Positions 26,657 through 35,248 of a DNA stretch of 64,000 nucleotides are shown here, piece after piece. Where the stretch lies: positions 5,241,001 to 5,305,000 of the forward strand of contig CP001769.1 of the NCBI GenBank assembly GCA_000024525.1. Reading direction: 5' to 3'. The stretch comes from Spirosoma linguale DSM 74 (GTDB lineage Bacteria > Bacteroidota > Bacteroidia > Cytophagales > Spirosomataceae). Both the position numbers and the translations under genes were made by a program. Below the pieces are notes generated by a model. That model saw only the letters and a program-made list of their open reading frames with translations, made no database searches and was not told the origin of the DNA. Position 1 is the first letter of the stretch. Each line of letters starts with the position of its first letter.

Positions 26657-26689
26657 AAAAACGCCCGGTCAGAAAAACCGGGCGTTTTT
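26657..26689 (+). terminator. Rho-independent terminator
   Basis: AAAAACGCCCGGT at 26657-26669 pairs with ACCGGGCGTTTTT at 26677-26689, loop about 7 bases, with T and A tracts on both sides. It can work in both directions, and it closes the small acidic gene. Confidence 0.88.
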
Positions 26690-26741
26690 GCGTGTTGTCC
26701 ATTGAGAGTTTAGTACAGTGTACTTCAAGTCATGTTGATTC

Positions 26742-26844
26742 TGTACCGGACCGCATCCTGCTGTCCAGCCGTCAGGCTAATTTTTTTACAGTAGCGCATG
26801 CCACTTTAGCCTGACGGCTGGACAGCAGGATGCGGTCCGGTACA
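26742..26844. repeat. Long perfect inverted repeat (39-bp arms, 25-nt loop)
   Basis: Arms at 26742-26780 and 26806-26844 are exact inverse complements over 39 bases. The loop starts with seven T residues. It lies between the small-gene terminator and the katE start, about 168 bases upstream of katE. The arm sequence is not shared with other hairpins here. Confidence 0.92.
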
Positions 26845-27011
26845 ACACCCAAAATTCAGAGTATGCTGCATCCTTTAAAGTCCTGAATAAACGCGTCAAT
26901 AACCTTTGACGGCAATTGTCGACGTTAAATTGTTCTATTTTCTGAACAAACGCTGTCTGTGGATGTACTATAAGTAATCCTATAGAGAAAAGTTATTAAC
27001 TCGACGTCAAC
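26845..27011 (+). other. katE leader region
   Basis: This 167-base stretch between the long hairpin and the katE start is A+T-rich near the gene. No full TAnnTTTG element was found; TAACCTTTG at about 26899 differs by one base in spacing. It presumably carries the katE promoter. Confidence 0.3.
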
Positions 27012-29162
27012 ATGAGTACGGAGCAAAACAAAACCAACACGAATGCAAAATTAGACGAGCTGGACATGAACCGGGAGGATAGTTCTGGACAGTTTCTGAC
27101 AACCAATCAGGGTTTACGCGTCAACGATGACCAAAACTCGCTCAAAGCCGGTCCCCGTGGAGCCACCTTGCTGGAAGACTTTATCCTTCGCGAAAAGATT
27201 ACCCATTTCGACCATGAGCGGATTCCGGAACGCATCGTCCACGCACGTGGCGCGGCTGCTCACGGGTATTTCCAAGCCTACGAACCCCAGCCCGAACTCA
27301 CCAAAGCGAAGTTTCTGTTGGACCCTTCCGTTCAAACACCCGTTTTTGTCCGTTTCTCTACCGTAGCCGGTTCGCGGGGGTCGACCGACCTTGCCCGCGA
27401 CGTACGTGGTTTTGCTGTAAAATTCTACACGGAAGAAGGTAACTTCGACCTGGTTGGGAATAACATACCCGTGTTCTTTATTCAGGATGCCATCAAGTTT
27501 CCGGACTTGATTCATGCCGTGAAGCCGGAGCCTAATAACGAAATTCCACAGGCCGCATCGGCGCACGATACCTTCTGGGACTTTATCTCGCTTACGCCCG
27601 AATCCATGCACATGGTGATGTGGGTTATGTCGGACCGGGCCATTCCCCGTAGCTACCGTATGATGGAGGGCTTTGGCGTACATACGTTTAGGCTCATCAA
27701 CGCCAACGGTAAGTCGCGTTTTGTCAAGTTTCACTGGAAACCCCTTCTGGGCGTTCACTCCGTTGTGTGGGACGAAGCACAGCTGATCTCCGGTCGTGAC
27801 CCTGATTTTCACCGTCGCGATCTATGGGATGCCATCGAAGGGGGCGCTTACCCGGAATGGGAATTGGGTGTTCAGGTCGTGGAAGAAGAAGACGAGCATA
27901 AATTCGATTTCGACTTACTGGATTCAACCAAACTCATTCCCGAAGAGCTGGTGCCCATTGTTCGGCTTGGTAAGATGACACTCAACCGAAACCCGGACAA
28001 CTATTTCGCCGAAACCGAGCAGGTCGCTTTCCACCTGGGGCACGTTGTTCCCGGCATCGACTTCTCCAACGACCCGTTGTTGCAGGGACGTCTCTTTTCC
28101 TATACGGATACGCAGTTGAAACGGCTGGGTGGACCAAACTTCCACGAGATCCCCATTAACCGGCCCATTGCTCCGGTACATAACGGCCAGCGCGATGGCC
28201 ATATGCGCCAGACAATCAACGTTGGACGTACGAGTTATGGCCCCAATGCCATCAACGGTGATTCGCCCGCGCAGGCCACGGAGGCAGAAGGCGGCTTTGT
28301 GAGCCATGCCGAACGAATTGATGCAAACAAGGTCCGCGCCCGCAGCAAGAGCTTCATGGACCATTATAACCAGGCCAAATTGTTCTGGAATAGCCAGTCG
28401 CCAACGGAGAAGACCCACATCGTTAAAGCCCTGCGTTTTGAGTTAGGCAAAGTGGTCGTTGAAGACATCCGGAAGCGGATGCTTATTCACCTGTCGCAGA
28501 TTGATACAACCCTGGCAACGCTTGTTGGCGAAGGACTGGGACTGGAGGTTCCATCGGCTGAGGGCGTACAATTGAACAAGAGCGTTCCGGCAGATGCTAA
28601 CCCCGCTGACTACCAATCGGAACCCGCCAAATCGACCGTGGGCAGCTCGGCAGCATTGAGCATGGCGCATCCGCCCAAAAAAGGCATTAAAACGCGTCAG
28701 GTGGCGATTCTGGCTGCCGATGGCGTCGATGCTACGCAGCTAAAATCCATGATGAACGCCCTGTCGGCCGAGAAAGCGATTATCGGAATTGTTGCCCCAC
28801 GGGTAGGGATGCTGAAAACATCGGGTGGTGAAACGATAAAGATCGATGCCAGCCTGCAAACGACGGCGTCGGTTCTGTTTGACGCGGTGTATGTACCGGG
28901 TGGACAAAGCAGTGTGAAATCCCTACTTCAGGAGCCCGATGCCATTCGGTTTATTCACGAAGCGTTCATGCACTGCAAAGCTCTGGCCGCTACCGGCGAA
29001 GGTGCCGACTTGCTACAGGCAGCTGCCAACGGTGGTGCCGAATCTCTGCTGAGCAGCGAAGGGGTTATCACCAGTTCTGATACGGGCAGTGAGGTTCCCC
29101 AGAAATTCATCGACGCCATTGAGCAGCACCGCTTCTGGAGCCGGGAAAAAAAGCTGGTATAG
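27012..29162 (+). CDS. katE: Large-subunit catalase (HPII/KatE type)
   Basis: This 716-residue haem catalase converts hydrogen peroxide to water and oxygen. The core carries the distal His near residue 77 ([15 protein letters not shown]), the [16 protein letters not shown] motif and the proximal haem Tyr near 363 ([20 protein letters not shown]). Residues from about 555 onward form a DJ-1/PfpI-like flavodoxin-fold domain ([41 protein letters not shown]), the extension that defines the large clade-2 catalases. It has no signal peptide and is likely a stationary-phase or stress enzyme. A hairpin terminator follows. Confidence 0.96.
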   Translation: MSTEQNKTNTNAKLDELDMNREDSSGQFLTTNQGLRVNDDQNSLKAGPRGATLLEDFILREKITHFDHERIPERIVHARGAAAHGYFQAYEPQPELTKAKFLLDPSVQTPVFVRFSTVAGSRGSTDLARDVRGFAVKFYTEEGNFDLVGNNIPVFFIQDAIKFPDLIHAVKPEPNNEIPQAASAHDTFWDFISLTPESMHMVMWVMSDRAIPRSYRMMEGFGVHTFRLINANGKSRFVKFHWKPLLGVHSVVWDEAQLISGRDPDFHRRDLWDAIEGGAYPEWELGVQVVEEEDEHKFDFDLLDSTKLIPEELVPIVRLGKMTLNRNPDNYFAETEQVAFHLGHVVPGIDFSNDPLLQGRLFSYTDTQLKRLGGPNFHEIPINRPIAPVHNGQRDGHMRQTINVGRTSYGPNAINGDSPAQATEAEGGFVSHAERIDANKVRARSKSFMDHYNQAKLFWNSQSPTEKTHIVKALRFELGKVVVEDIRKRMLIHLSQIDTTLATLVGEGLGLEVPSAEGVQLNKSVPADANPADYQSEPAKSTVGSSAALSMAHPPKKGIKTRQVAILAADGVDATQLKSMMNALSAEKAIIGIVAPRVGMLKTSGGETIKIDASLQTTASVLFDAVYVPGGQSSVKSLLQEPDAIRFIHEAFMHCKALAATGEGADLLQAAANGGAESLLSSEGVITSSDTGSEVPQKFIDAIEQHRFWSREKKLV

Positions 29163-29183
29163 GTATATATTCGGTAAATTAGT

Positions 29184-29220
29184 AAGTGGCTGACGCAGGC
29201 ATCTAACGCGTCAGCCACTT
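29184..29220 (+). terminator. Hairpin terminator between katE and the convergent gene
   Basis: AAGTGGCTGACGC at 29184-29196 pairs with GCGTCAGCCACTT at 29208-29220 (13 bp, 11-base loop), followed by TATTCATTTATTG. It sits between the 3' ends of two convergent genes and probably works in both directions. Confidence 0.75.
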
Positions 29221-29242
29221 ATTCATTTATTGATTTATCCAC

Positions 29243-30499
29243 TTACTGACTCACTACCTCATTAACTGATAGCTGAGCGACGAGGTCGGTCAGGCGGTTT
29301 TGCATCATGTTTTTCAGAGCCTGCCAGCCGGTATTCCATCGACGGATCACGTTGACTTCCCGAACAATCGCAGGCTCCTTGGGCTGGTTGGGCTGCTCGT
29401 AATACTCGGGCATCCGTTCCGTCATCTGATCGACAATGGCCTCGATGGAGCCATTCAGAATAAGATCAGGGCTGGACTTTACCAGTTGAATCAACGCCCG
29501 GCACATGGAGGAAGTATAAAATGCACAGTCGATGTCCTGATGCCGAACCGGTACGCCGTCGTGCAGCCGCTGTAGTTTTACACCACCATCTTCCAGTCGT
29601 GCCGAAGCGGGTTCGTAGCCGTCGGGCTGGGGAAAAACAAGGTCAACTTTGTGCCTGAACTTATCCCACCAGGGCGGACGTACGCCCGTGCTGAGTGTAT
29701 CGCAGAAAATTATACGCTGAGGTACGGCTGGTAGCTGCGGGTTCATAATCAGCAGCGCCGTGCCCAAATGCCGGTCATCGGCTGCGTGGCGACGCTGGAT
29801 AACGAAGCAGTGCGGTGCAGTTACGCCCTGTTCGCCGAGTTGTTCGGCAATGGCCTTTACCCGTTGCAGCGAGTCGATCATATAGCCTTCCGTAACCACA
29901 TGGATGGGCATTTCGGAAGGCGACAGGGCTTCCCAGCGCAACTGATGAGCCAGAATAGCCAGCGCGGTACTATCGGTACGGCGGGTTCCAAAATAGACGC
30001 CAATATCCTCGTGCGATTGATTGCCATTGGCATCGATCAGTTGGAGCGTGTCGCCGTGATCGCCCTGACGACTGAGGGGGCTATACCGAAACGGCACTTC
30101 GAGATTTTCCCGATGCGCGGCTATATTGTAAATACGTTTCTCGAATTTAGCCAGTAAAGGCTCGTAGGCATCGCCCTGAAAATACACCTCATCAATAGGT
30201 CGAAGTAAATGTCGGGCTATAGATTCCTGCTCAAGCAGGCGTTCGAAGGCATCTTCCCGGTGTTTGAAAAAACTACGCAGGGCACCATGTTCAATAAATT
30301 CTTCGGTATCGCCGATACCATCCGGGTTCCTGGTCGAAACCGTTCCCTGCTCGATCCAGTCGCGCAGAAACTGTTTGACCGACCGATCGAAGGCTTCATT
30401 AGCCGCTTCGGCCTGTTCTACCGTATAGGTTTTTTGATAACTATTTACTTCGTTTACGGGGCTTTGCTGATCGACATAGGCCCCCATGGCCATGATCAT
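29243..30499 (-). CDS. Unknown protein with a candidate His-Asp-Gln-Cys (CE-clan-like) site
   Basis: This 418-residue protein was not assigned to a family. Its C-terminal part carries elements in the order seen in Ulp1/YopJ-type (clan CE) cysteine proteases and acetyltransferases: His244 in DDRHLGTALLIMNP, Asp267 in RIIFCDTLS, Gln321 and Cys325 in VRHQDIDCAFYTSSM, the Cys being followed by a helix. Residues 1-140 are helical and polar; no signal peptide is visible. If real, it could be a deubiquitinase/deSUMOylase-like or acetyltransferase effector, but overall similarity is weak and the reading is by eye. It is convergent with katE and preceded by a repeat-rich spacer. Confidence 0.5.
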   Translation of the reverse strand: MIMAMGAYVDQQSPVNEVNSYQKTYTVEQAEAANEAFDRSVKQFLRDWIEQGTVSTRNPDGIGDTEEFIEHGALRSFFKHREDAFERLLEQESIARHLLRPIDEVYFQGDAYEPLLAKFEKRIYNIAAHRENLEVPFRYSPLSRQGDHGDTLQLIDANGNQSHEDIGVYFGTRRTDSTALAILAHQLRWEALSPSEMPIHVVTEGYMIDSLQRVKAIAEQLGEQGVTAPHCFVIQRRHAADDRHLGTALLIMNPQLPAVPQRIIFCDTLSTGVRPPWWDKFRHKVDLVFPQPDGYEPASARLEDGGVKLQRLHDGVPVRHQDIDCAFYTSSMCRALIQLVKSSPDLILNGSIEAIVDQMTERMPEYYEQPNQPKEPAIVREVNVIRRWNTGWQALKNMMQNRLTDLVAQLSVNEVVSQ

Positions 30500-30663
30500 T
30501 GATTGTTTAGTAGAAAGACGGTGGTTGACTGACGGGAATCAAGCTATCTGGCGAATACCCTGACTAAATAACAAGGTAAAATTAACGCTTTTTTGACCAG
30601 ACTTACAAGGATTCCATGCCTATATGATCAACAATAATATAGGTGGTGAAGTTTCCCACTGAT

Positions 30664-30760
30664 CGGCATAGTCTGTGACTACGCCGGACTGTTATCCGGT
30701 CTGTGACCGGTATGATTGACCTGGCCAAACTACTGGTCACCTGGTAACGCTAAAACAAGG
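30664..30760. repeat. REP-like palindrome element, copy A
   Basis: CATAGTCTGTGACTAC near 30668 is a near-palindrome (CATAGTC/GACTACG arms) followed by TGTTATCCGGTC and TGACCGGT. The same sequence order recurs at 35097-35150, on the other side of the beta-helix gene. This indicates a dispersed repeat family rather than a chance palindrome. Confidence 0.65.
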
Positions 30761-30785
30761 TGAGTAATGGCCGCGTAGCGGACTA

Positions 30786-30906
30786 ATGTTTGTAGAATGG
30801 GTTGGTCGTGCAGTTGACTGGCGTGCCGTAGGTACGCAACAATTGGTAAGGGTCGCGTACCTACGGCACGCTAGTCAACTGCACGACCAACCCATTCTAC
30901 AAACAT
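30786..30906. repeat. Long inverted repeat (52-bp arms, 17-nt loop)
   Basis: Arms at 30786-30837 and 30855-30906 pair at 51 of 52 positions, the longest hairpin in the window. It lies 150 bases beyond the stop of the minus-strand beta-helix gene. No T-tract follows either arm. Confidence 0.92.
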
Positions 30907-31056
30907 TCCGTACCTATGGCACTTAACCTAATGATAACCAGAAACCTTTAACCATTACTCACATTAAAACAAACCAATAACCCTTGTGAAGTCAGTTTTA
31001 AGAAACTGACCACGCGCCACTCGCTGCTCGGCATAGTCATAGACAATACCCAACAT

Positions 31057-34000
31057 TTACTCCGCCAGGATCACTTTCCGGGAGAACCGTTTCCCATCCT
31101 GAACAACCGTCAGCACGTAAAAACCACGCGTAAGTTCACCAACGGATAGCCGAATCAAGTTCTCACCCGCTGACACCGACTGGCGCGTCTGAATGACCGG
31201 TATACCCGCTGTGTTGAGCAGTTGTACACTTACCATGCCGGACAAAGCCGTACCGTAGCGTACCTGAACTTCGTCGCGGGCAGGTATGGGATACACCTGA
31301 ACGGCTAATTCTGCCGAAAACTCGTCGGCATTACGATTGGCTATGCGTCCACTGCCCGAGCCAGTTAGCCTGGCCCCGGCCCAGTCGGCATGATCGCAGC
31401 TGGCGTCATCGCCCGCGTTTGTTACCACCAGACGCAGCGTCTGCTTACCAGATACGTCCAGATCAATAGTTTTGGTAGCCATTGCGGGATTCATACGAAC
31501 ACTGCTATAAGTCAGCACATTGTCGAGGTACACCTCAAACGTAACCGACCCGCAACTTCCGTTGGGGATTTCGTCATCAATACCAATATCAGACAAAAAA
31601 CGAGTGTACTGACCGTTCAGGCTATACGTTATATCCGAAGACGCATGAACACCCAGCCCCTTGTTATAGGTAACGCCGTTGAGGGTTATGGTGCGCCCGT
31701 CGCCCGCGTTGGCCTCGCCATTGCTGCGATCTTTCTCCACCGGTCCATAGCCGCTGCTGGCCGATGTCCAGGTCAGGTCAGACAGGTAGACGCCACTGAC
31801 GTCGGCAGCTACCCGATAAAAAGCCGATGCCGGAACCTCCCGCTTGCTCAGGCCGGGGCCTTCGTAACTGACGGTCATCGACTGACCACCACCGGCCTGA
31901 AAATAAAGCAGAGTAATGGCGTGTCGGCCCGCTTTCAAACCGATAACGCCGGATTTCTCGATCACGCCGTGTACGCCATCGTTGGCAACCACCTCCGTTG
32001 TTCCGATCAGCAGTTTACTACCATCATCCGAAGCCGTATAAAAGGTGTAACTACCATCGGCCGGTATGTCAATGTATCCTTTATAGCGCAGGGCGTACTG
32101 CTCCGATCTGTTACGCACCGAGAGGTCGACACGGGCAACGATGCCCGATTTTACGGGTGTGAGACTGGCCATGTCAGGCAGGTTGTTCCAGTACCCTTCG
32201 TAATATTGGTAGTCAAGTCCCGCAACGGCATTCGCCGGATTTTCCGGCTCCCGCAAGTCCACGACGGGCGTTGGAGCCGGATTGATTTCCTTCATCAGCA
32301 CCGCCGACGAAAAAGGAGACAGCGTTATCTGATTGGTATAGGCCATATTTTTCGCATCTCGGTACGTGCCATTCAGCCCCACAGTTTTATCCTGACTGGT
32401 CGCGTTATAGACCAACTTAATGTAGTCGTCGGGGTTTACCGTGGTGAGTGTTGCGTCTGCCAGGCGAACATTGTCAATCCAGGCCGTTTGTCCATCGCCG
32501 GTTACCTGCACCACCAGAATCGCATTGGCCTCATCGGCCGTAGCCGTGAACACAGCTTCGTAGGTCTGGCGGCCGGTACCCATCAGTAACAGCGTGCGGG
32601 GCGACAGGTCTTTATAACTGCCAGACAATTGCCGGGGGTACACTTCCACTTTCTTGCCCTCGGCCGAAGCCACCCCATCGAACAACAACTGGTACGATTT
32701 CCCTTTGGTAACGGCACCGATTTTTACCGTAGCCAGCAGGTACGAATCCGGCTGGTTATTGCTGAAGGACAGCCGAAGCGAGCCACCATCGAGTCGACCG
32801 GTATTGTCCCAGTCGGCCCGGCCATTGCCCGCTGGTGACCAGACGCTCCACCCCCCAGCATCGCCGGAAAACGAACTGTTTAACAAGCTGGCTCCCGTCT
32901 GGCTAACGATCTGACTTTTATACGTGATCGGGCTGTTGAACGAGTTCGCGTCTTTACCGAACTGCGCCTGCCACGCTTTCAGGGGCAGATCGGCCCCGGT
33001 TAGCCCGGACCCCGGATTGTAAACGGCCCGGATCTTGAACAAATCCTCAAATGGACGAACGTAATAGTTGTAATCAAACTGGCCGTAGCTGGTCAGGTCG
33101 TTTGTGTTCGACTCATAAGCGGCTACCACCTGATTAGCCAGCCGACTAAACAGAATGTTATTCTCGACAATATTATTTCTCAAGGCACAGGCCCCGTTGT
33201 ACGCCAGTTTGAGCTGTTCTTCCGTATTGTTGAAACTGGTATTTCCTCTGACGGTAATGCTGGACACGCCCCGCAGGAAGATACCCATCCCTTTCGACCC
33301 AAAAGACATGTTGTTAAGCACTTCTACATTTTTCGAACAGTCGTCCAGAAAAATACCGTTGGCGCCGGAATAAGCCCCGCCCGGTGTTCCCTCCGGTGCC
33401 CCGGCTCCGTTGAACACGATGTTTGACACAATGTGCAGATCGCCTACGTTACCCCCGCTACCGTTCCAGGTGTAAATGCCGCCCCCGTCGCTTTTGGTCA
33501 GGCAGAAGTTAGACACCTGATTATACCGCACCGTGGCATTGGTCACGACGGCAATACCGTTGTAGCCGATGTTGTCGACCACGTTATTTTCAATCAGGGT
33601 GTTGCCCGTACACAGCGATTGCAGGGCTGAATACGTACCATCACCACTTTTTCCCCGGCCAGGCAGCGTCCCTATCCGCCGAAGCGTGTTGCCCCGAAAC
33701 GTAAAGTTCTGGTAAGGACCAATGTAAAAGCCACTGCTGTTGGCGTCTTCGATCAGATTATTCTCGGCCACTACGGTATTCCCCGAACCAATAATCGTGA
33801 CGCCGTCTTCGCCGGAATTGGTAATATCGTTGCCGGAGAAGGTGAAATTCGACCCGCCCGTAACGGCGATGCCGCTGCTGAGCGTTTCTGTAATTTCAAC
33901 ATTGCGCACTGTTACGTACGACACGTTTGTCAGCTTTATTCCTTCACTGAAGGTCGTGGCAGTAATAAGCTGCGTATTCGGGTTGCGCTGATTGTCGAAC

Positions 34001-34767
34001 AACTGAATCGTTTTGTCGGCCGGGTTATAATACCACTCCCCTACCTGGTCCAGCGTGGCGGGGTGATTCTGGATGAAATAGCCCCAGCCATCGGCCAGGT
34101 TGTAACTACTGTTATTAGCCAGGGTCAGGGTATTCCCGTTCTGCTGGGTAATAGCCGCCCGATCCAGAATCCACTGATTAGGCCGCAAAACCGCTTCGCC
34201 CCCCGTCCAGTTGGCTGTTAACCCCTGTTGACTGGTAAGCTGCGTTTTGCCACTGTGCGACTGAATGGTCAGGTAGCCTTTGCTGGCCTCACCGGGGTTG
34301 GGGTAGCGGCCCAGCGGTAAGGCCACAGTATTTTGATACACGCCCGTTACCTGACTTCCGCAGGATGGGCAATTGGCCTGCCAGATGTTGTTGCCAATAT
34401 TGCTCCAGCCAGTCAGTGGCACAGAACCGGCCAGAACCGGTTTACTTCCAGAGCCATAGGCGTCGATTACGATGGGCCTGCCCGGCGCACCGGACTGCCG
34501 AATAACCAGGCTCCCACGAAAGGTATCGCCCCGCCGAAACAAAATAGCGTCGCCCGGTTGTAACGTCAGGCTGTTGACCTTCGCCAGTGTCTGGAACGGG
34601 GCTCCCTCCGAATTGCCGCTGTTGGCATCGTTCCCCGAGTTAGCGACATAGTAGGTCGTCTGCGCTTGTAGCGATTGACAAACAGTACCAAAAAGAAGTA
34701 GGAAAGCATAAAAAAGAAGTAGTGAACGGGCACGCGGACGGTGCTCACCAATAGATTTTCGCAACAT
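31057..34767 (-). CDS. T9SS-exported beta-helix / PA14 / NPCBM protein
   Basis: From the ATG ending at 34767 the protein has 1236 residues with a signal peptide ending QAQ near residue 36. An upstream ATG at 34839 adds 24 residues that spoil the signal. Domains in order are a right-handed parallel beta-helix (about 40-590, many repeated N-rich turns such as NTVVAENNLIEDANSSGFYI), a CBM4/9-like sandwich (630-770), PA14 (850-985, YYEGYWNNLPD to SYEGPGLS), NPCBM (990-1135, GLGVHASSDITYSL) and a T9SS sorting domain (1150-1236, YPIPARDEVQV to the end). It is likely a surface polysaccharide lyase or glycan-binding enzyme; catalytic residues were not identified. Confidence 0.9.
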   Translation of the reverse strand: MLRKSIGEHRPRARSLLLFYAFLLLFGTVCQSLQAQTTYYVANSGNDANSGNSEGAPFQTLAKVNSLTLQPGDAILFRRGDTFRGSLVIRQSGAPGRPIVIDAYGSGSKPVLAGSVPLTGWSNIGNNIWQANCPSCGSQVTGVYQNTVALPLGRYPNPGEASKGYLTIQSHSGKTQLTSQQGLTANWTGGEAVLRPNQWILDRAAITQQNGNTLTLANNSSYNLADGWGYFIQNHPATLDQVGEWYYNPADKTIQLFDNQRNPNTQLITATTFSEGIKLTNVSYVTVRNVEITETLSSGIAVTGGSNFTFSGNDITNSGEDGVTIIGSGNTVVAENNLIEDANSSGFYIGPYQNFTFRGNTLRRIGTLPGRGKSGDGTYSALQSLCTGNTLIENNVVDNIGYNGIAVVTNATVRYNQVSNFCLTKSDGGGIYTWNGSGGNVGDLHIVSNIVFNGAGAPEGTPGGAYSGANGIFLDDCSKNVEVLNNMSFGSKGMGIFLRGVSSITVRGNTSFNNTEEQLKLAYNGACALRNNIVENNILFSRLANQVVAAYESNTNDLTSYGQFDYNYYVRPFEDLFKIRAVYNPGSGLTGADLPLKAWQAQFGKDANSFNSPITYKSQIVSQTGASLLNSSFSGDAGGWSVWSPAGNGRADWDNTGRLDGGSLRLSFSNNQPDSYLLATVKIGAVTKGKSYQLLFDGVASAEGKKVEVYPRQLSGSYKDLSPRTLLLMGTGRQTYEAVFTATADEANAILVVQVTGDGQTAWIDNVRLADATLTTVNPDDYIKLVYNATSQDKTVGLNGTYRDAKNMAYTNQITLSPFSSAVLMKEINPAPTPVVDLREPENPANAVAGLDYQYYEGYWNNLPDMASLTPVKSGIVARVDLSVRNRSEQYALRYKGYIDIPADGSYTFYTASDDGSKLLIGTTEVVANDGVHGVIEKSGVIGLKAGRHAITLLYFQAGGGQSMTVSYEGPGLSKREVPASAFYRVAADVSGVYLSDLTWTSASSGYGPVEKDRSNGEANAGDGRTITLNGVTYNKGLGVHASSDITYSLNGQYTRFLSDIGIDDEIPNGSCGSVTFEVYLDNVLTYSSVRMNPAMATKTIDLDVSGKQTLRLVVTNAGDDASCDHADWAGARLTGSGSGRIANRNADEFSAELAVQVYPIPARDEVQVRYGTALSGMVSVQLLNTAGIPVIQTRQSVSAGENLIRLSVGELTRGFYVLTVVQDGKRFSRKVILAE

Positions 34768-35248
34768 GTTTGATTGACTAAAGCGGAGGATAAAAAGAGT
34801 AATGCGTTGTACCGACGGCCTCCGAAATGAAGCCATCAACGCAAGATAAACCGAAGAATTTGTTTATTAAACGGTATGTAGATTAAAAAAATGAGAAGAA
34901 ATCAATATGTCGAAAGTCTATTTCCGTCCCTTTAAAAAGGTATACATTATGCATCAAATCTCCGCATGTCGTATACGAAAGACCGCCTACTTACCTACTG
35001 GTTATGTGCGACTTAAGCCGTTTAAAAAAGAAATAGAGAAGAGTCTACACAAGCCTGTTTGCGGCAGTCATGACAGGCGGGTGTTGGCAGATGTTGGGCA
35101 TAGTCTGTGACTATGGCCGGGTGTTATCCGGTCGCTGACCGGTTTTTTGGCCAGTTCAATCACACCGGTCGGAGACTGGGTAACGCACCGACATAGTCAC
35201 AGACTATGCCGAGCATTGGTATAACCTGTGACTACGCCTAACCTGATA
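34768..35248. other. Intergenic region with REP-like repeats
   Basis: This 481-base stretch lies between two minus-strand genes. Its left part must contain the promoter of the beta-helix gene; no standard -7 element was seen. A 67-codon plus-strand frame at 34907-35110 has no protein-like composition and is not called. The right half holds the REP-like element described separately. Confidence 0.55.
35097..35238. repeat. REP-like palindrome element, copy B (paired)
   Basis: GGCATAGTCTGTGACTATG at 35097-35115 is inverted exactly at 35192-35210 (19 bases). Each arm is itself palindromic around CATAGTC/GACTATG. The interior has GTTATCCGGTC and GACTGGGTAAC partly pairing. A further half copy, TGTGACTACGCC, lies at 35227-35238. 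The block is related to copy A at 30664. Confidence 0.75.

Larger units (their letters stand above)
30500..31056. other. Repeat-rich intergenic region
   Basis: This 557-base spacer separates two minus-strand genes. It contains a REP-like palindrome block (30664-30760), a 52-bp-arm inverted repeat (30786-30906) and a degraded palindrome copy near 31025-31045. No gene was seen. The part at 30500-30660 should hold the promoter of the gene ending at 29243; no clear consensus element was found. Confidence 0.6.

Noticed and set aside
34907..35110. 67-codon plus-strand frame
   Set aside because: Basic, unpatterned composition in a repeat-rich spacer; no start signal or similarity.
30664..35238. Insertion sequence flanking the beta-helix gene
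   Set aside because: The shared repeats contain no transposase gene and no target-site duplication was found; REP-like palindromes fit better.
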